NCBI RefSeq assembly: GCF_007829035.1
Contig: NZ_VIVQ01000001.1
Span: 434,001-498,000, forward strand
Origin: Rudaeicoccus suwonensis
Lineage (GTDB): Bacteria; Actinomycetota; Actinomycetes; Actinomycetales; Dermatophilaceae
Length of the DNA: 64,000 nucleotides
Direction of reading: 5' to 3'
The notes under the pieces are model-generated. The model ran no database searches and was not told the DNA's origin. It was given only the letters and a program-made list of their open reading frames with translations. Of this stretch, positions 27,776 to 36,790 are shown in pieces. A program made the translations under genes and the position numbers. The first letter of the stretch is position 1; every line of letters begins with the position of its first letter.

Positions 27776-29160
27776 GGCTCCGGCTGCGATCCCTGACCGC
27801 ACGCCTGACGCTGCTCGCGGTCGTCATCGCGGTCATCACGGGGCTGCTCGCCGCCGCGATCGCCTACGGGCTGATCCAGCGAGAGGCCGAAGCACGCACG
27901 AAGGCCACGCTGTCCCGGCTGGCCGATGCGGCCCAGGCCACGACCGATCTCGGCAGCAATCCCGACACGGCGCAACGTCGCGCGCGTCGTCTGCTGGAGG
28001 CGCTCGACATACAGTTCGTCACCATCTCGCGATCGGGAGTCGAGCAACCGGCGACCGGGTTGGCCGCCCGCAGCCTGACCGCCACGGACAAGGCGCAACT
28101 GCTGGCGGGAGAGCGGGTGTCAGGGCAGCGGCGGATCAACGGCCGTTGGGTGCTGATCCAGGGTCGCCCGACCAGCGCCGGCGCGATCGTCCTGGCGCAG
28201 CGGCGGTCGGATGCCGCCGCCGCCGCGGACGACGCGATCGTGCGCCTGCTCTGGGGCATCCTCATCGCGGTGGTCGTCGCGGTGGTGCTCGGCGTCGTCT
28301 TCGCCCGACGACTCAGTCGCCCGCTGCGGACGACTGCGTCGGTGGCTGCTGCGATCGAACGCGGCGAGCGTGCGGCGGTCGCGCCCACGACCGGCCCCAG
28401 CGAGATCGCGGAGGTCGGCGCCGCCCTCAACTCGCTCGCCGGTGCGCTGGCCGGATCCGAGCAGCGCCAGCGCGACTTCCTGCTGTCGGTCTCTCACGAT
28501 CTGCGCACGCCTCTCACGGCGATCACCGGGTATGCCGAGTCACTGGCCGACGGTGTCGTCCCCGCCGAGGAGACGGCCGTCGTCGGAGCCACGATGCTGG
28601 GGGAGTCGCAGCGGCTGCGGCGCATGGTCGACGACCTGCTGGATCTCGCACGGCTGGATGCGCGTGAGCTGCGCATCGACCCGACCGACATCGAGGCGAC
28701 GGCATTCGGAGCCGACACCGCCCGGGTGTGGGCGGCACGTTGCGCGGCCGAGGGCGTGTCCTTCGCCTTCCGGCAGCCGCCGCCACCGATCTGGTTGCGG
28801 TCTGATCCGACTCGGATCCGCCAGATCCTCGACGGATTGTTCGACAACGCGCTGCGGGTGACTCCTGTCGGCAAAAGCATTGTGCTGCAACTGGATTCGG
28901 TCGAGGACCAGGTCGTTTTCGAGGTGCGCGACGGCGGCCCTGGTCTCAGCGACGAAGACCTGGATGTTGCCTTCGAGCGGGCCGCGCTCTACGAGCGCTA
29001 CCGCGGCATACGGCCCGTCGGCACCGGACTCGGCCTAGCGATCGTGCACGCACTGACCACCCGGCTCGGTGGCAGGGTGGAGGCGGGTCACGCGCCAGAA
29101 GGCGGCGCGAGGTTCACCGTCCGCCTGCCGCAGCGCATGGACGGCGAACCTCGCGACTGA
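27772..29160 (+). CDS. Sensor histidine kinase (HAMP, HisKA, HATPase)
   Basis: The 462-residue kinase starts at a GTG overlapping the regulator stop. A membrane helix (about 12-32) is followed by a short extracytoplasmic sensor region of about 120 residues and a second helix (about 160-178). A HAMP segment then leads to the phospho-acceptor His242 in SVSHDLRTPL. The ATP-binding domain has an altered N-box (FDNALRVTP), then DGGPGLSDED and GTGLGLAIV. Substrate signals are unknown. Confidence 0.92.
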   Translation: MRLRLRSLTARLTLLAVVIAVITGLLAAAIAYGLIQREAEARTKATLSRLADAAQATTDLGSNPDTAQRRARRLLEALDIQFVTISRSGVEQPATGLAARSLTATDKAQLLAGERVSGQRRINGRWVLIQGRPTSAGAIVLAQRRSDAAAAADDAIVRLLWGILIAVVVAVVLGVVFARRLSRPLRTTASVAAAIERGERAAVAPTTGPSEIAEVGAALNSLAGALAGSEQRQRDFLLSVSHDLRTPLTAITGYAESLADGVVPAEETAVVGATMLGESQRLRRMVDDLLDLARLDARELRIDPTDIEATAFGADTARVWAARCAAEGVSFAFRQPPPPIWLRSDPTRIRQILDGLFDNALRVTPVGKSIVLQLDSVEDQVVFEVRDGGPGLSDEDLDVAFERAALYERYRGIRPVGTGLGLAIVHALTTRLGGRVEAGHAPEGGARFTVRLPQRMDGEPRD

Positions 29161-29196
29161 CCGGGCAGCGAGCCGTGCGAATGACTTGCCGCCCGG
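29161..29196. terminator. Terminator between kinase and DUF5666 gene
   Basis: CCGGGC (29161-29166) pairs with GCCCGG (29191-29196), with partial pairing inside (GCGAG with CTTGC). It begins right at the kinase stop and sits between convergent genes. Confidence 0.6.
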
Positions 29197-29206
29197 TGTC
29201 TGTGTG

Positions 29207-29662
29207 TTACTTGGCGACGTCGATCCGCGTCGCGGTGTATGACGTCGTACCGGTGCCGATCACAACGACCTTCGCACCGTCGTGCACACCGCTGATCGTG
29301 CCGGCGCTCTTGGTGGCGCGCATCCGCACCTTCGTCGAACCGTTGACGGCGAAGGTCTCCTCCACGTTGTTGCGTGCCATCACCGTGATCGAGGTCGGTG
29401 ACACAGCGGTGACCGTTCCGCGGATCTCGTCATGGGTGACCAGCGCACCGGTCTTCTTGTCCTTGGTGACCCAGCTGCCGTAGACGACGCCGCGGCCGAG
29501 GCGGACGTGGCGCTTCCCGTCGGCCTTGTGGGCGGTCGATGATGCGGTCGTACTCACGGCGGCTGCTGGCGGTGCTGCGTTCGCCTCCGTCGAGGAGACG
29601 GCCACGGCGCCACCCGCGAGGGCGGCTACTGCGGTGCCGGCGACGGCGTACTTCTTCCACAT
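29207..29662 (-). CDS. Secreted DUF5666-like small protein
   Basis: A 151-residue protein starts at ATG 29662 after AAGGACA. Residues 1-29 form a signal peptide (MWKKYAVAGTAVAALAGGAV, cleavage near ANA-A). The mature part contains a small beta-rich domain (VRGTVTAV-type and MRATKSAGTISGVHDGAKVVVIG) like the OB-type DUF5666 domain. The sequence TSITVMARNNVEETFAVNGSTKV fits its strand pattern. The function is unknown. It converges with the two-component system, and an accessory or target role is possible. Confidence 0.7.
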   Translation of the reverse strand: MWKKYAVAGTAVAALAGGAVAVSSTEANAAPPAAAVSTTASSTAHKADGKRHVRLGRGVVYGSWVTKDKKTGALVTHDEIRGTVTAVSPTSITVMARNNVEETFAVNGSTKVRMRATKSAGTISGVHDGAKVVVIGTGTTSYTATRIDVAK

Positions 29663-29848
29663 GTCGATGTGTCCTTGCTGTTGCAGTGATGCCGCCGAGG
29701 ATTTCGGCGACACCACCGACGATGCGCTCCGGATGTCAGCGTCCCGGCAGGCGATTGTGAAGGTTGTGTAAGAACGAGCGCGCCGCAGGCGCGATACTGG
29801 CGGGTAGACCGGCGGAGCCCACCGCCATACAACCCCCGGAGGTCACCC

Positions 29849-30889
29849 GTGCGTATCGGAATGCCACTGAACTACTCGAGCGGGTTCGCCGAGACGGCAG
29901 CGGAGGTGACCGACCTCGAGAGCGCAGGTCTCGACATCATCTTCGTCCCCGAGGCGTATTCCTTCGACGCGGTCAGCCAGCTCGGCTATCTGGCCGCGCG
30001 CACGCAGCGGCTGATTTTGGCGTCAGGCATCCTGCAGATCTACAGCCGCACGCCCACCCTGACCGCGATGACCGCCGCCGGCCTCGACTACGTCTCCGGT
30101 GGGCGCTTCATGCTCGGCATCGGCGCATCGGGTCCGCAGGTGATCGAGGGATTCCACGGCGTGAAGTACGACGCCCCGCTGGGTCGCACCCGCGAGCTCA
30201 TCGACATCTGCCGGCAGGTATGGCGCCGCGAACGTGTCGACTACCAGGGGAAGTACTACCGCATCCCGCTGCCGCCGGAGGAGGGCACCGGTCTCGGCAA
30301 ACCGCTGAAGCTGATCAACCACCCCGTTCGCGAACGCATCCCGGTCATGATCGCCGCGCTCGGCCCCAAGAATGTCGCCATGACCGCAGAGGTCGCCGAG
30401 GCGTGGGAGCCGATCTTCTTCTATCCCGAGCGTGCGGGCGACGTCTGGGGCGAGTCGCTCGCGCAGGGCCGCGCCAAACGTGACCCGAGCCTCGGCGACC
30501 TCGATGTCTGTGTCGGTATGCCGATGGCGATCGGCGACGACGTCGACCATCTGCTGCAGGGTCATCGTGACCAACTCGCCCTGTATGTCGGCGGGATGGG
30601 TGCGCGCGGCAAGAACTTCTACAACACCCTTGCCCAGCGTTACGGCTTCGAGGAGGCGGCCCGAACCGTTCAGGATCTGTATCTGGGCGGCAAGAAGTCC
30701 GAGGCCGCCGCCGCGTTGCCGGATGAACTGGTGCGCATGACATCGTTGATCGGGCCCAAGAGCTGGGTCGCCGAGCGCGTCCAGGCGTATGCCGCAGCAG
30801 GGGTCACCACGCTCAGCGTCACGCCGATCGCGGCGGACACCGCGAGCCGGGTGCGGATGATCGAGGAGTTGCGGTCGCTGGTGTCGTGA
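29849..30889 (+). CDS. LLM-class F420-dependent oxidoreductase
   Basis: A 346-residue luciferase-like TIM-barrel protein starts at GTG 29849 with a perfect GGAGG six bases before. Segments IGMPLNYSSGF, DIIFVPEAYSFDA, SGILQIYSRTP and FMLGIGASGPQVIEGFHG match mycobacterial F420-linked oxidoreductases. GRTRELIDICRQVWRRE is a further family segment. It likely uses reduced F420 to reduce an unknown substrate. A GATACT -10 box and a GC-rich hairpin lie in the 186-bp upstream gap. No F420 biosynthesis gene is nearby. Confidence 0.85.
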   Translation: MRIGMPLNYSSGFAETAAEVTDLESAGLDIIFVPEAYSFDAVSQLGYLAARTQRLILASGILQIYSRTPTLTAMTAAGLDYVSGGRFMLGIGASGPQVIEGFHGVKYDAPLGRTRELIDICRQVWRRERVDYQGKYYRIPLPPEEGTGLGKPLKLINHPVRERIPVMIAALGPKNVAMTAEVAEAWEPIFFYPERAGDVWGESLAQGRAKRDPSLGDLDVCVGMPMAIGDDVDHLLQGHRDQLALYVGGMGARGKNFYNTLAQRYGFEEAARTVQDLYLGGKKSEAAAALPDELVRMTSLIGPKSWVAERVQAYAAAGVTTLSVTPIAADTASRVRMIEELRSLVS

Positions 30890-30909
30890 GCTGCCCCTCG
30901 CTACGGCCG

Positions 30910-30936
30910 TTTGCACTCGCGGTCAGAGAGTGCCAA
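30910..30936 (+). promoter_or_regulatory. CIRCE element 1 (HrcA operator)
   Basis: TTTGCACTC-N9-GAGTGCCAA departs from the consensus TTAGCACTC-N9-GAGTGCTAA at one base in each arm. A -35-like TTGCAC (30911-30916) and -10-like AATAAT (30935-30940, 18-bp spacing) overlap it. Confidence 0.88.
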
Positions 30937-30944
30937 TAATGGCG

Positions 30945-32927
<1,983 letters not shown>

Positions 32928-32939
32928 TCACCAGCACGA

Positions 32940-32981
32940 AGAAGCGGCCGCTTCCCCCGGATGGGGGAGGCGGCCGCTTCT
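32940..32981. terminator. Strong terminator after groEL
   Basis: AGAAGCGGCCGC (32940-32951) pairs with GCGGCCGCTTCT (32970-32981). The inner CCCCC/GGGGG extends the stem to about 19 bp with a GGAT loop. Confidence 0.88.
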
Positions 32982-32990
32982 GTATGCCGT

Positions 32991-33038
32991 CGGTGTTCGA
33001 CGTGGGCGCGGCTGTCGCCGCCCCCACGTCGAACACCG
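32991..33038. terminator. Terminator after lectin A
   Basis: CGGTGTTCGACGTGGG (32991-33006) and CCCACGTCGAACACCG (33023-33038) form a perfect 16-bp stem 26 bp past the leftward lectin stop. Confidence 0.8.
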
Positions 33039-33063
33039 AGCGGGGTGTTGCGTGGTCGGCCGA

Positions 33064-34014
33064 TCAGTTGGGGATGAAGTCGGTGCCGGGCACGCGCCAG
33101 ATGATGGTCTGGGCGGAGTTGGCGACCTGGATCACGGCTGCGCCGGTGTCGAAGCCGGTGTTGATGCTGCCGTAACCGTTTCTGCTGCTCCAAACGGCCT
33201 TGCCCGCCGGCGAGATGACCATCAGCTGGCCACTGGTGGTCAGGGCTGCGTGCGAACCGGGCACCTTGGTGTTGGTCTGCCACACCGTCTTGCCGTTGAT
33301 GCTGTAGGCGAGGTTGCCGTTGGTGTACATCGACAACGAGGAGTTGTAGCTGCCCTGGCCGTTGTAGCTGATCTGGTTGTAGTGCAGATACTGGCCGGAC
33401 GGCAGCACGCTGTTCGCCTGGATCCCGTCCGCGCGGCTGCCCGATTGCCACACCACAGCACCGGCGGCGGTGGTCATCACCAGGTTGCCGGAGTTGTTGA
33501 TGGTGAGAGTTTTGCCGCCCTTGCCTGCGGTGTTGCTGTTCCAGATCAGGCCGCCGGCCCCGGTTCGGATAGCCAGGTCGCCGTTGCAGTAGAACGAGAT
33601 CGAGGTGTTGTCGTCCTTGCTGACGTTGTTGTCAAAGGCAGACCATGTCCCGAAGGCTTCGTTGCTGTAGGCGCCGGCCGATGGGAACTGCACGAGTTGC
33701 AGAATGACTCCGGCGCCATGGTCGGCGACGAAGTCGTATCGGCCGTTCGCGCTGGAGATCCAGTACGTCGGGTTGTCGGCGTGGATGTTGTTGCACGCGG
33801 TCAGAGTCGAGGGCACCGTTGACGAGTCGAGCTCCTTCGCAGCACCGATCCGCTGCGACAGGGCGGTCGCGCGGGCCGGTGTGAAGTGGGAGACGCCGGT
33901 CGAGGCCGATGCCGATGCCGCTGCGGTGACGCAGCCGGTCGAGACGAGGGCTGCGGCAACAGTGGTGGTGGACAAGACGGTCTTCAACGTGGGCCGTCGA
34001 GTGGTGGTGCGCAT
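33064..34014 (-). CDS. Secreted bulb-type lectin-like protein A
   Basis: A 316-residue protein with a signal peptide (about residues 1-37). Repeats then each end in a hydrophobic-Trp pair (W158, W189, W245, W275, W306), for example LIWNSNTAGKGG and SGNLVMTTAAGAVVWQSGS. This is the beta-prism II (monocot mannose-binding lectin) pattern, enough for two domains. The sugar-binding QxDxNxVxY motif is degenerate: only the N and hydrophobic positions are kept (NSGNLVM, TNGNLAY, TSGQLMV). Two cysteines (C74, C143) are shared by all three paralogues and may form a disulfide. The signal region also contains STGC, but that is a poor lipobox. Function is unknown; extracellular glycan binding or a lectin-like bacteriocin are possibilities. 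Confidence 0.8.
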   Translation of the reverse strand: MRTTTRRPTLKTVLSTTTVAAALVSTGCVTAAASASASTGVSHFTPARATALSQRIGAAKELDSSTVPSTLTACNNIHADNPTYWISSANGRYDFVADHGAGVILQLVQFPSAGAYSNEAFGTWSAFDNNVSKDDNTSISFYCNGDLAIRTGAGGLIWNSNTAGKGGKTLTINNSGNLVMTTAAGAVVWQSGSRADGIQANSVLPSGQYLHYNQISYNGQGSYNSSLSMYTNGNLAYSINGKTVWQTNTKVPGSHAALTTSGQLMVISPAGKAVWSSRNGYGSINTGFDTGAAVIQVANSAQTIIWRVPGTDFIPN

Positions 34015-34106
34015 AGTGCGTCCTTCGGTCAGAAAAAGAGGATGACCGATGCGGTCCCCCCGGAGAAAGTGGCCACGGTCGAGCAGTGCTGACTGGAGTT
34101 CCCCTG

Positions 34107-34122
34107 TGTGGCCGGGATCACG
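34107..34122 (-). promoter_or_regulatory. Crp-like box upstream of lectin A
   Basis: TGTGG-N6-TCACG lies 93 bp before the lectin A start. It matches the TGTGA-N6-TCACA consensus at 8 of 10 positions and is part of a longer block ending TCACGATA that recurs before lectins B and C. Confidence 0.6.
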
Positions 34123-34239
34123 ATAGACGTAGTTTCCTTGGGATTACCTGGGAGAACAGGTGCGCCGACCTCCCTTGGCCGGAGAGTTCGGAGCGGCCGC
34201 TTCTGCCCGGTGGAGGCGGAACGGCCGCATCGATCATGG

Positions 34240-34283
34240 GGCCTCAGCGCAGGTATGCCGCGCGGCATACCTGCGCTGAGGCC
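34240..34283. terminator. 44-nt perfect palindrome (terminator built from a facing octamer pair)
   Basis: The 21-nt arm 34240-34260 and its exact complement 34263-34283 flank a central CG, so all 44 nt are self-complementary. The centre is GTATGCCG followed by CGGCATAC, a head-to-head pair of the window-wide octamer. It lies 40 bp beyond the lectin B stop and can act as its terminator. Confidence 0.85.
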
Positions 34284-34322
34284 GTCGTTGTCGAGCCAGG
34301 CTGTCGTCGAGCCAGGTCGGTG

Positions 34323-35279
34323 TCAGCCGACCTCTCCCAGGTTGGTGCCAGGTACCTGCCAGATCGGAGTGCCGTCGTCATCAGCCACGAAGATCGTGCC
34401 GGAGCTGGTGTCGAACGCGGTGTTGAGGCTGCCGCCGCCGTTCTTGCTGGACCACTGCAGCTTGCCCGCAGGTGAGATCACCATCAACTGGCCACGCGTG
34501 GTCAGTGCGGCGTGGGAGCCGGGGACCTTCGTCTTGCTGTGCCACACGACCTTGCCGTTGACGCTGAAGGCGAGGTCTCCGTTGGTGTACATCGACAGTC
34601 GGGTCTGCTGGGTTCCTTCGCCGACCCCGTAGGCCCAGAACTGCAGGAACTGGTTGCTTGGCAGGATGTGGTTTGCGGTGAGTGCCTCGGCGCGCGAGCC
34701 GGACTGCCACACCACTGCGCCGGCCGCATTGGTCATGACGATGTTGCCGGAGTTGCTGATCGTGACCTTCTTGCCGCCCTTGCCGGCGGTGTTGCTGTGC
34801 CAGATCAACGCACCCGACTGCGCCCGCACCGCCAGATCACCGTTGCAATACAGAGCGAGCATCGTGTCGTCCTCCCAACTCGTCGACCCGTTGAACACGA
34901 CCCAGGTGGGCAGGGCCAGGTCGCCGTAGTCGGCCGCGTTGGGCAGCCGCAGATCCTGCAGCACCATCGCAGCACCGGGAGTCACCACGAACGCGTAACT
35001 CTCGTTGGTGCTGACCAGCAACGGGATCTGTGCCGACGACTTGATGTTGTTGCAGGCGGTGAGTGATGCGGGCGCCTGCGGGATCCCGCCGTCGAATGCC
35101 TTTGCCGCGGCAGACAGTCGATGGTGCTCGGCGGCGGAGCGCACGTATGACGATGCCCCGGTGGTCCCGGTCTCGGCGGATGCCGTCGGGGACGCCAGTG
35201 CGGCAACGGACAGGGCGGTTGCCACTGCTGTGGCGGACATGAGGGCTTTGAGTTTCAGCGATCGACGGCTGATGCGCAT
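34323..35279 (-). CDS. Secreted bulb-type lectin-like protein B
   Basis: ATG 35279 follows GAAGGACG and gives 318 residues. A signal peptide (about 1-35, ending ASPTASA-E) is followed by the same repeat architecture as lectin A: LTACNNI, LALYCNGDLAVR, LIWHSNTAGKGGKK, SGNIVMTNAAGAVVWQSGSR, LSMYTNGDLAFSVNGKVVWHS. It ends IWQVPGTN. The mature parts are readily alignable by eye, so the three genes arose by tandem duplication. The canonical mannose-site Gln and Asp are missing here too. Its promoter region shares the TGTGG-N6-TCACGATA block and a leader segment GACCGATGCGGT with lectin A. Confidence 0.8.
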   Translation of the reverse strand: MRISRRSLKLKALMSATAVATALSVAALASPTASAETGTTGASSYVRSAAEHHRLSAAAKAFDGGIPQAPASLTACNNIKSSAQIPLLVSTNESYAFVVTPGAAMVLQDLRLPNAADYGDLALPTWVVFNGSTSWEDDTMLALYCNGDLAVRAQSGALIWHSNTAGKGGKKVTISNSGNIVMTNAAGAVVWQSGSRAEALTANHILPSNQFLQFWAYGVGEGTQQTRLSMYTNGDLAFSVNGKVVWHSKTKVPGSHAALTTRGQLMVISPAGKLQWSSKNGGGSLNTAFDTSSGTIFVADDDGTPIWQVPGTNLGEVG

Positions 35280-35371
35280 GGTGCGTCCTTCAGGGTTGGG
35301 GAAAGGAGGATGACCGATGCGGTTCCCCCGTGTATGACCACCGGTTGATCGCCTTCTCCTCGGAATCCCCA

Positions 35372-35387
35372 TGTGGTCGGGGTCACG
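35372..35387 (-). promoter_or_regulatory. Crp-like box upstream of lectin B
   Basis: TGTGG-TCGGGG-TCACG sits 93 bp before the lectin B start, the same distance as for lectin A, and continues ATA. Confidence 0.6.
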
Positions 35388-35583
35388 ATAACCCGCCACC
35401 CCTCCTGGGCGCCGCCCATACGTACGTGGTCGCACGACGGGGGCAGATCCGGCCGCGTGACGCGAGGGCGGTGAGGGCAGGAAGAAGCGGCCGCCTCTGC
35501 CGTCGAGGAAGAAGCGACCGCGTCGTGCTGTGCCGTGCGCGACGAGCCTTGCGGCATACGTGCGCGTGCGTTTTTTGCCGGTA

Positions 35584-36528
35584 CTACAGGCGAGTGCCGG
35601 GCACCCGCCAGATGATGGTGCTGTTCTCGTTCGCCACGACGATCGTGCCGGTGCCCGTGTCGAAGTAGGTGTTGGCACTGCCGTAGCCGTTGTTGCTCGA
35701 CCACAGCACCGCGCCGGTGGGAGACACGACTGTCAACTGGCCCTTGGCGTTCACCGCCGCGTGCGAGCCGGCGACCTTGGTGTTGCTGTGCCACAGGACC
35801 TTGCCGTTGAGGCTGAAGGCAAGATCACCGTTGGTGTACATCGACAGGGCGACCTTCTGAGTCCCCTTCCCGACGGCCTGCTGCCAGTACTGCAAGTACT
35901 GGTTGCTCGGCAGGACGGTGTTCGCGACCAATGCCTCCGCGCGAGAGCCGGTCTGCCACACCACGCCGCCGGCGGCATTGGTCATGACCAGGTTGCCGGA
36001 GTTGTTGATCGTGATGGTTTTGCCGCCCTTTCCGGCGGTGTTGCTCTGCCAGATCAGGGCTCCGGACTGGGCGCGCACGGCCAGGTCGCCGTTGCAGTAG
36101 AACGCGATCATGGTGTTGTCGCTGGCGCTCGCGGTGGGTGAGTAGACAGCCCACGTCGGTACCGGGATGTCGCTGTAGTCACCTGCCGAGGGGAAGTGCA
36201 GATGTTGCAGCACAGCTGCGGCACCTGGTAGCGCGAAGAACCCCCAGTTGTTGTTGGTGCTCAACAGATACGGGGTCTGGGCCGCGGCTTGAATGTGATT
36301 GCATGCGGTGAGCGTTGACGGCGTGCTGGGCGAGGCGGCAGCCAGCTTCTTCGACGCTGTGGTCACGCGTTGCTGGACGAACGTCGACCGCGTCGACGTC
36401 GATCCGCCGGAAGAGTTGGTAGCGGCGAGCGCTATCGGCGACGTGATCGCGGCGGTCGACAAAGCTGCGGCGGCCACGGCGGCGCCGATGAGGGTCTTGA
36501 GCTTCAGCCGTTGGGTGACAGTGCGCAT
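35584..36528 (-). CDS. Secreted bulb-type lectin-like protein C
   Basis: ATG 36528 follows AAAGGACG and gives 314 residues. The signal peptide (about 1-36) ends SPIALA-A. Repeats again read FYCNGDLAVR, LIWQSNTAGKGGKT, SGNLVMTNAAGGVVWQTGSR, LSMYTNGDLAFSLNGKVLWHSN and VLWSSNNGYGS, ending IIWRVPGTRL. Conserved cysteines lie in LTACNHI and FYCNGD. It is the furthest upstream of the three but each gene has its own leader, box and hairpin, so they look separately transcribed. The coding sequence carries none of the window's GTATGNCG octamers, hinting at a different origin or strong constraint. Confidence 0.8.
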   Translation of the reverse strand: MRTVTQRLKLKTLIGAAVAAAALSTAAITSPIALAATNSSGGSTSTRSTFVQQRVTTASKKLAAASPSTPSTLTACNHIQAAAQTPYLLSTNNNWGFFALPGAAAVLQHLHFPSAGDYSDIPVPTWAVYSPTASASDNTMIAFYCNGDLAVRAQSGALIWQSNTAGKGGKTITINNSGNLVMTNAAGGVVWQTGSRAEALVANTVLPSNQYLQYWQQAVGKGTQKVALSMYTNGDLAFSLNGKVLWHSNTKVAGSHAAVNAKGQLTVVSPTGAVLWSSNNGYGSANTYFDTGTGTIVVANENSTIIWRVPGTRL

Positions 36529-36619
36529 GTGCGTGCGTCCTTTGGTCGGCAAGAGACGAGATGAAATGTGAGCTGAGTCCACCTGGGCACCACAGCGAGA
36601 TCGGTAGGACGGATCTCAG

Positions 36620-36635
36620 TGTGGTCGGAATCACG
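36620..36635 (-). promoter_or_regulatory. Crp-like box upstream of lectin C
   Basis: TGTGG-TCGGAA-TCACG sits 92 bp before the lectin C start and continues ATAG, matching the boxes of lectins A and B. Confidence 0.6.
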
Positions 36636-36790
36636 ATAGTCGGACGTGGCTCCGTCTGGTCGGTCGACCAGGCGCGGAAAGTCGCGAATGCAGCTGATCG
36701 TCGAAGATTCGGGTCCGAAAACTTCGAAGCGAAAGCCGAAGCGTGATACGAGTTAGCCAGAATGGCCGTTCGCATGGACAATGATCCGCT

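Noticed and set aside
36640..36790. c-di-AMP riboswitch before kup
   Set aside because: None of the conserved ydaO blocks is present, and the gene appears leaderless.
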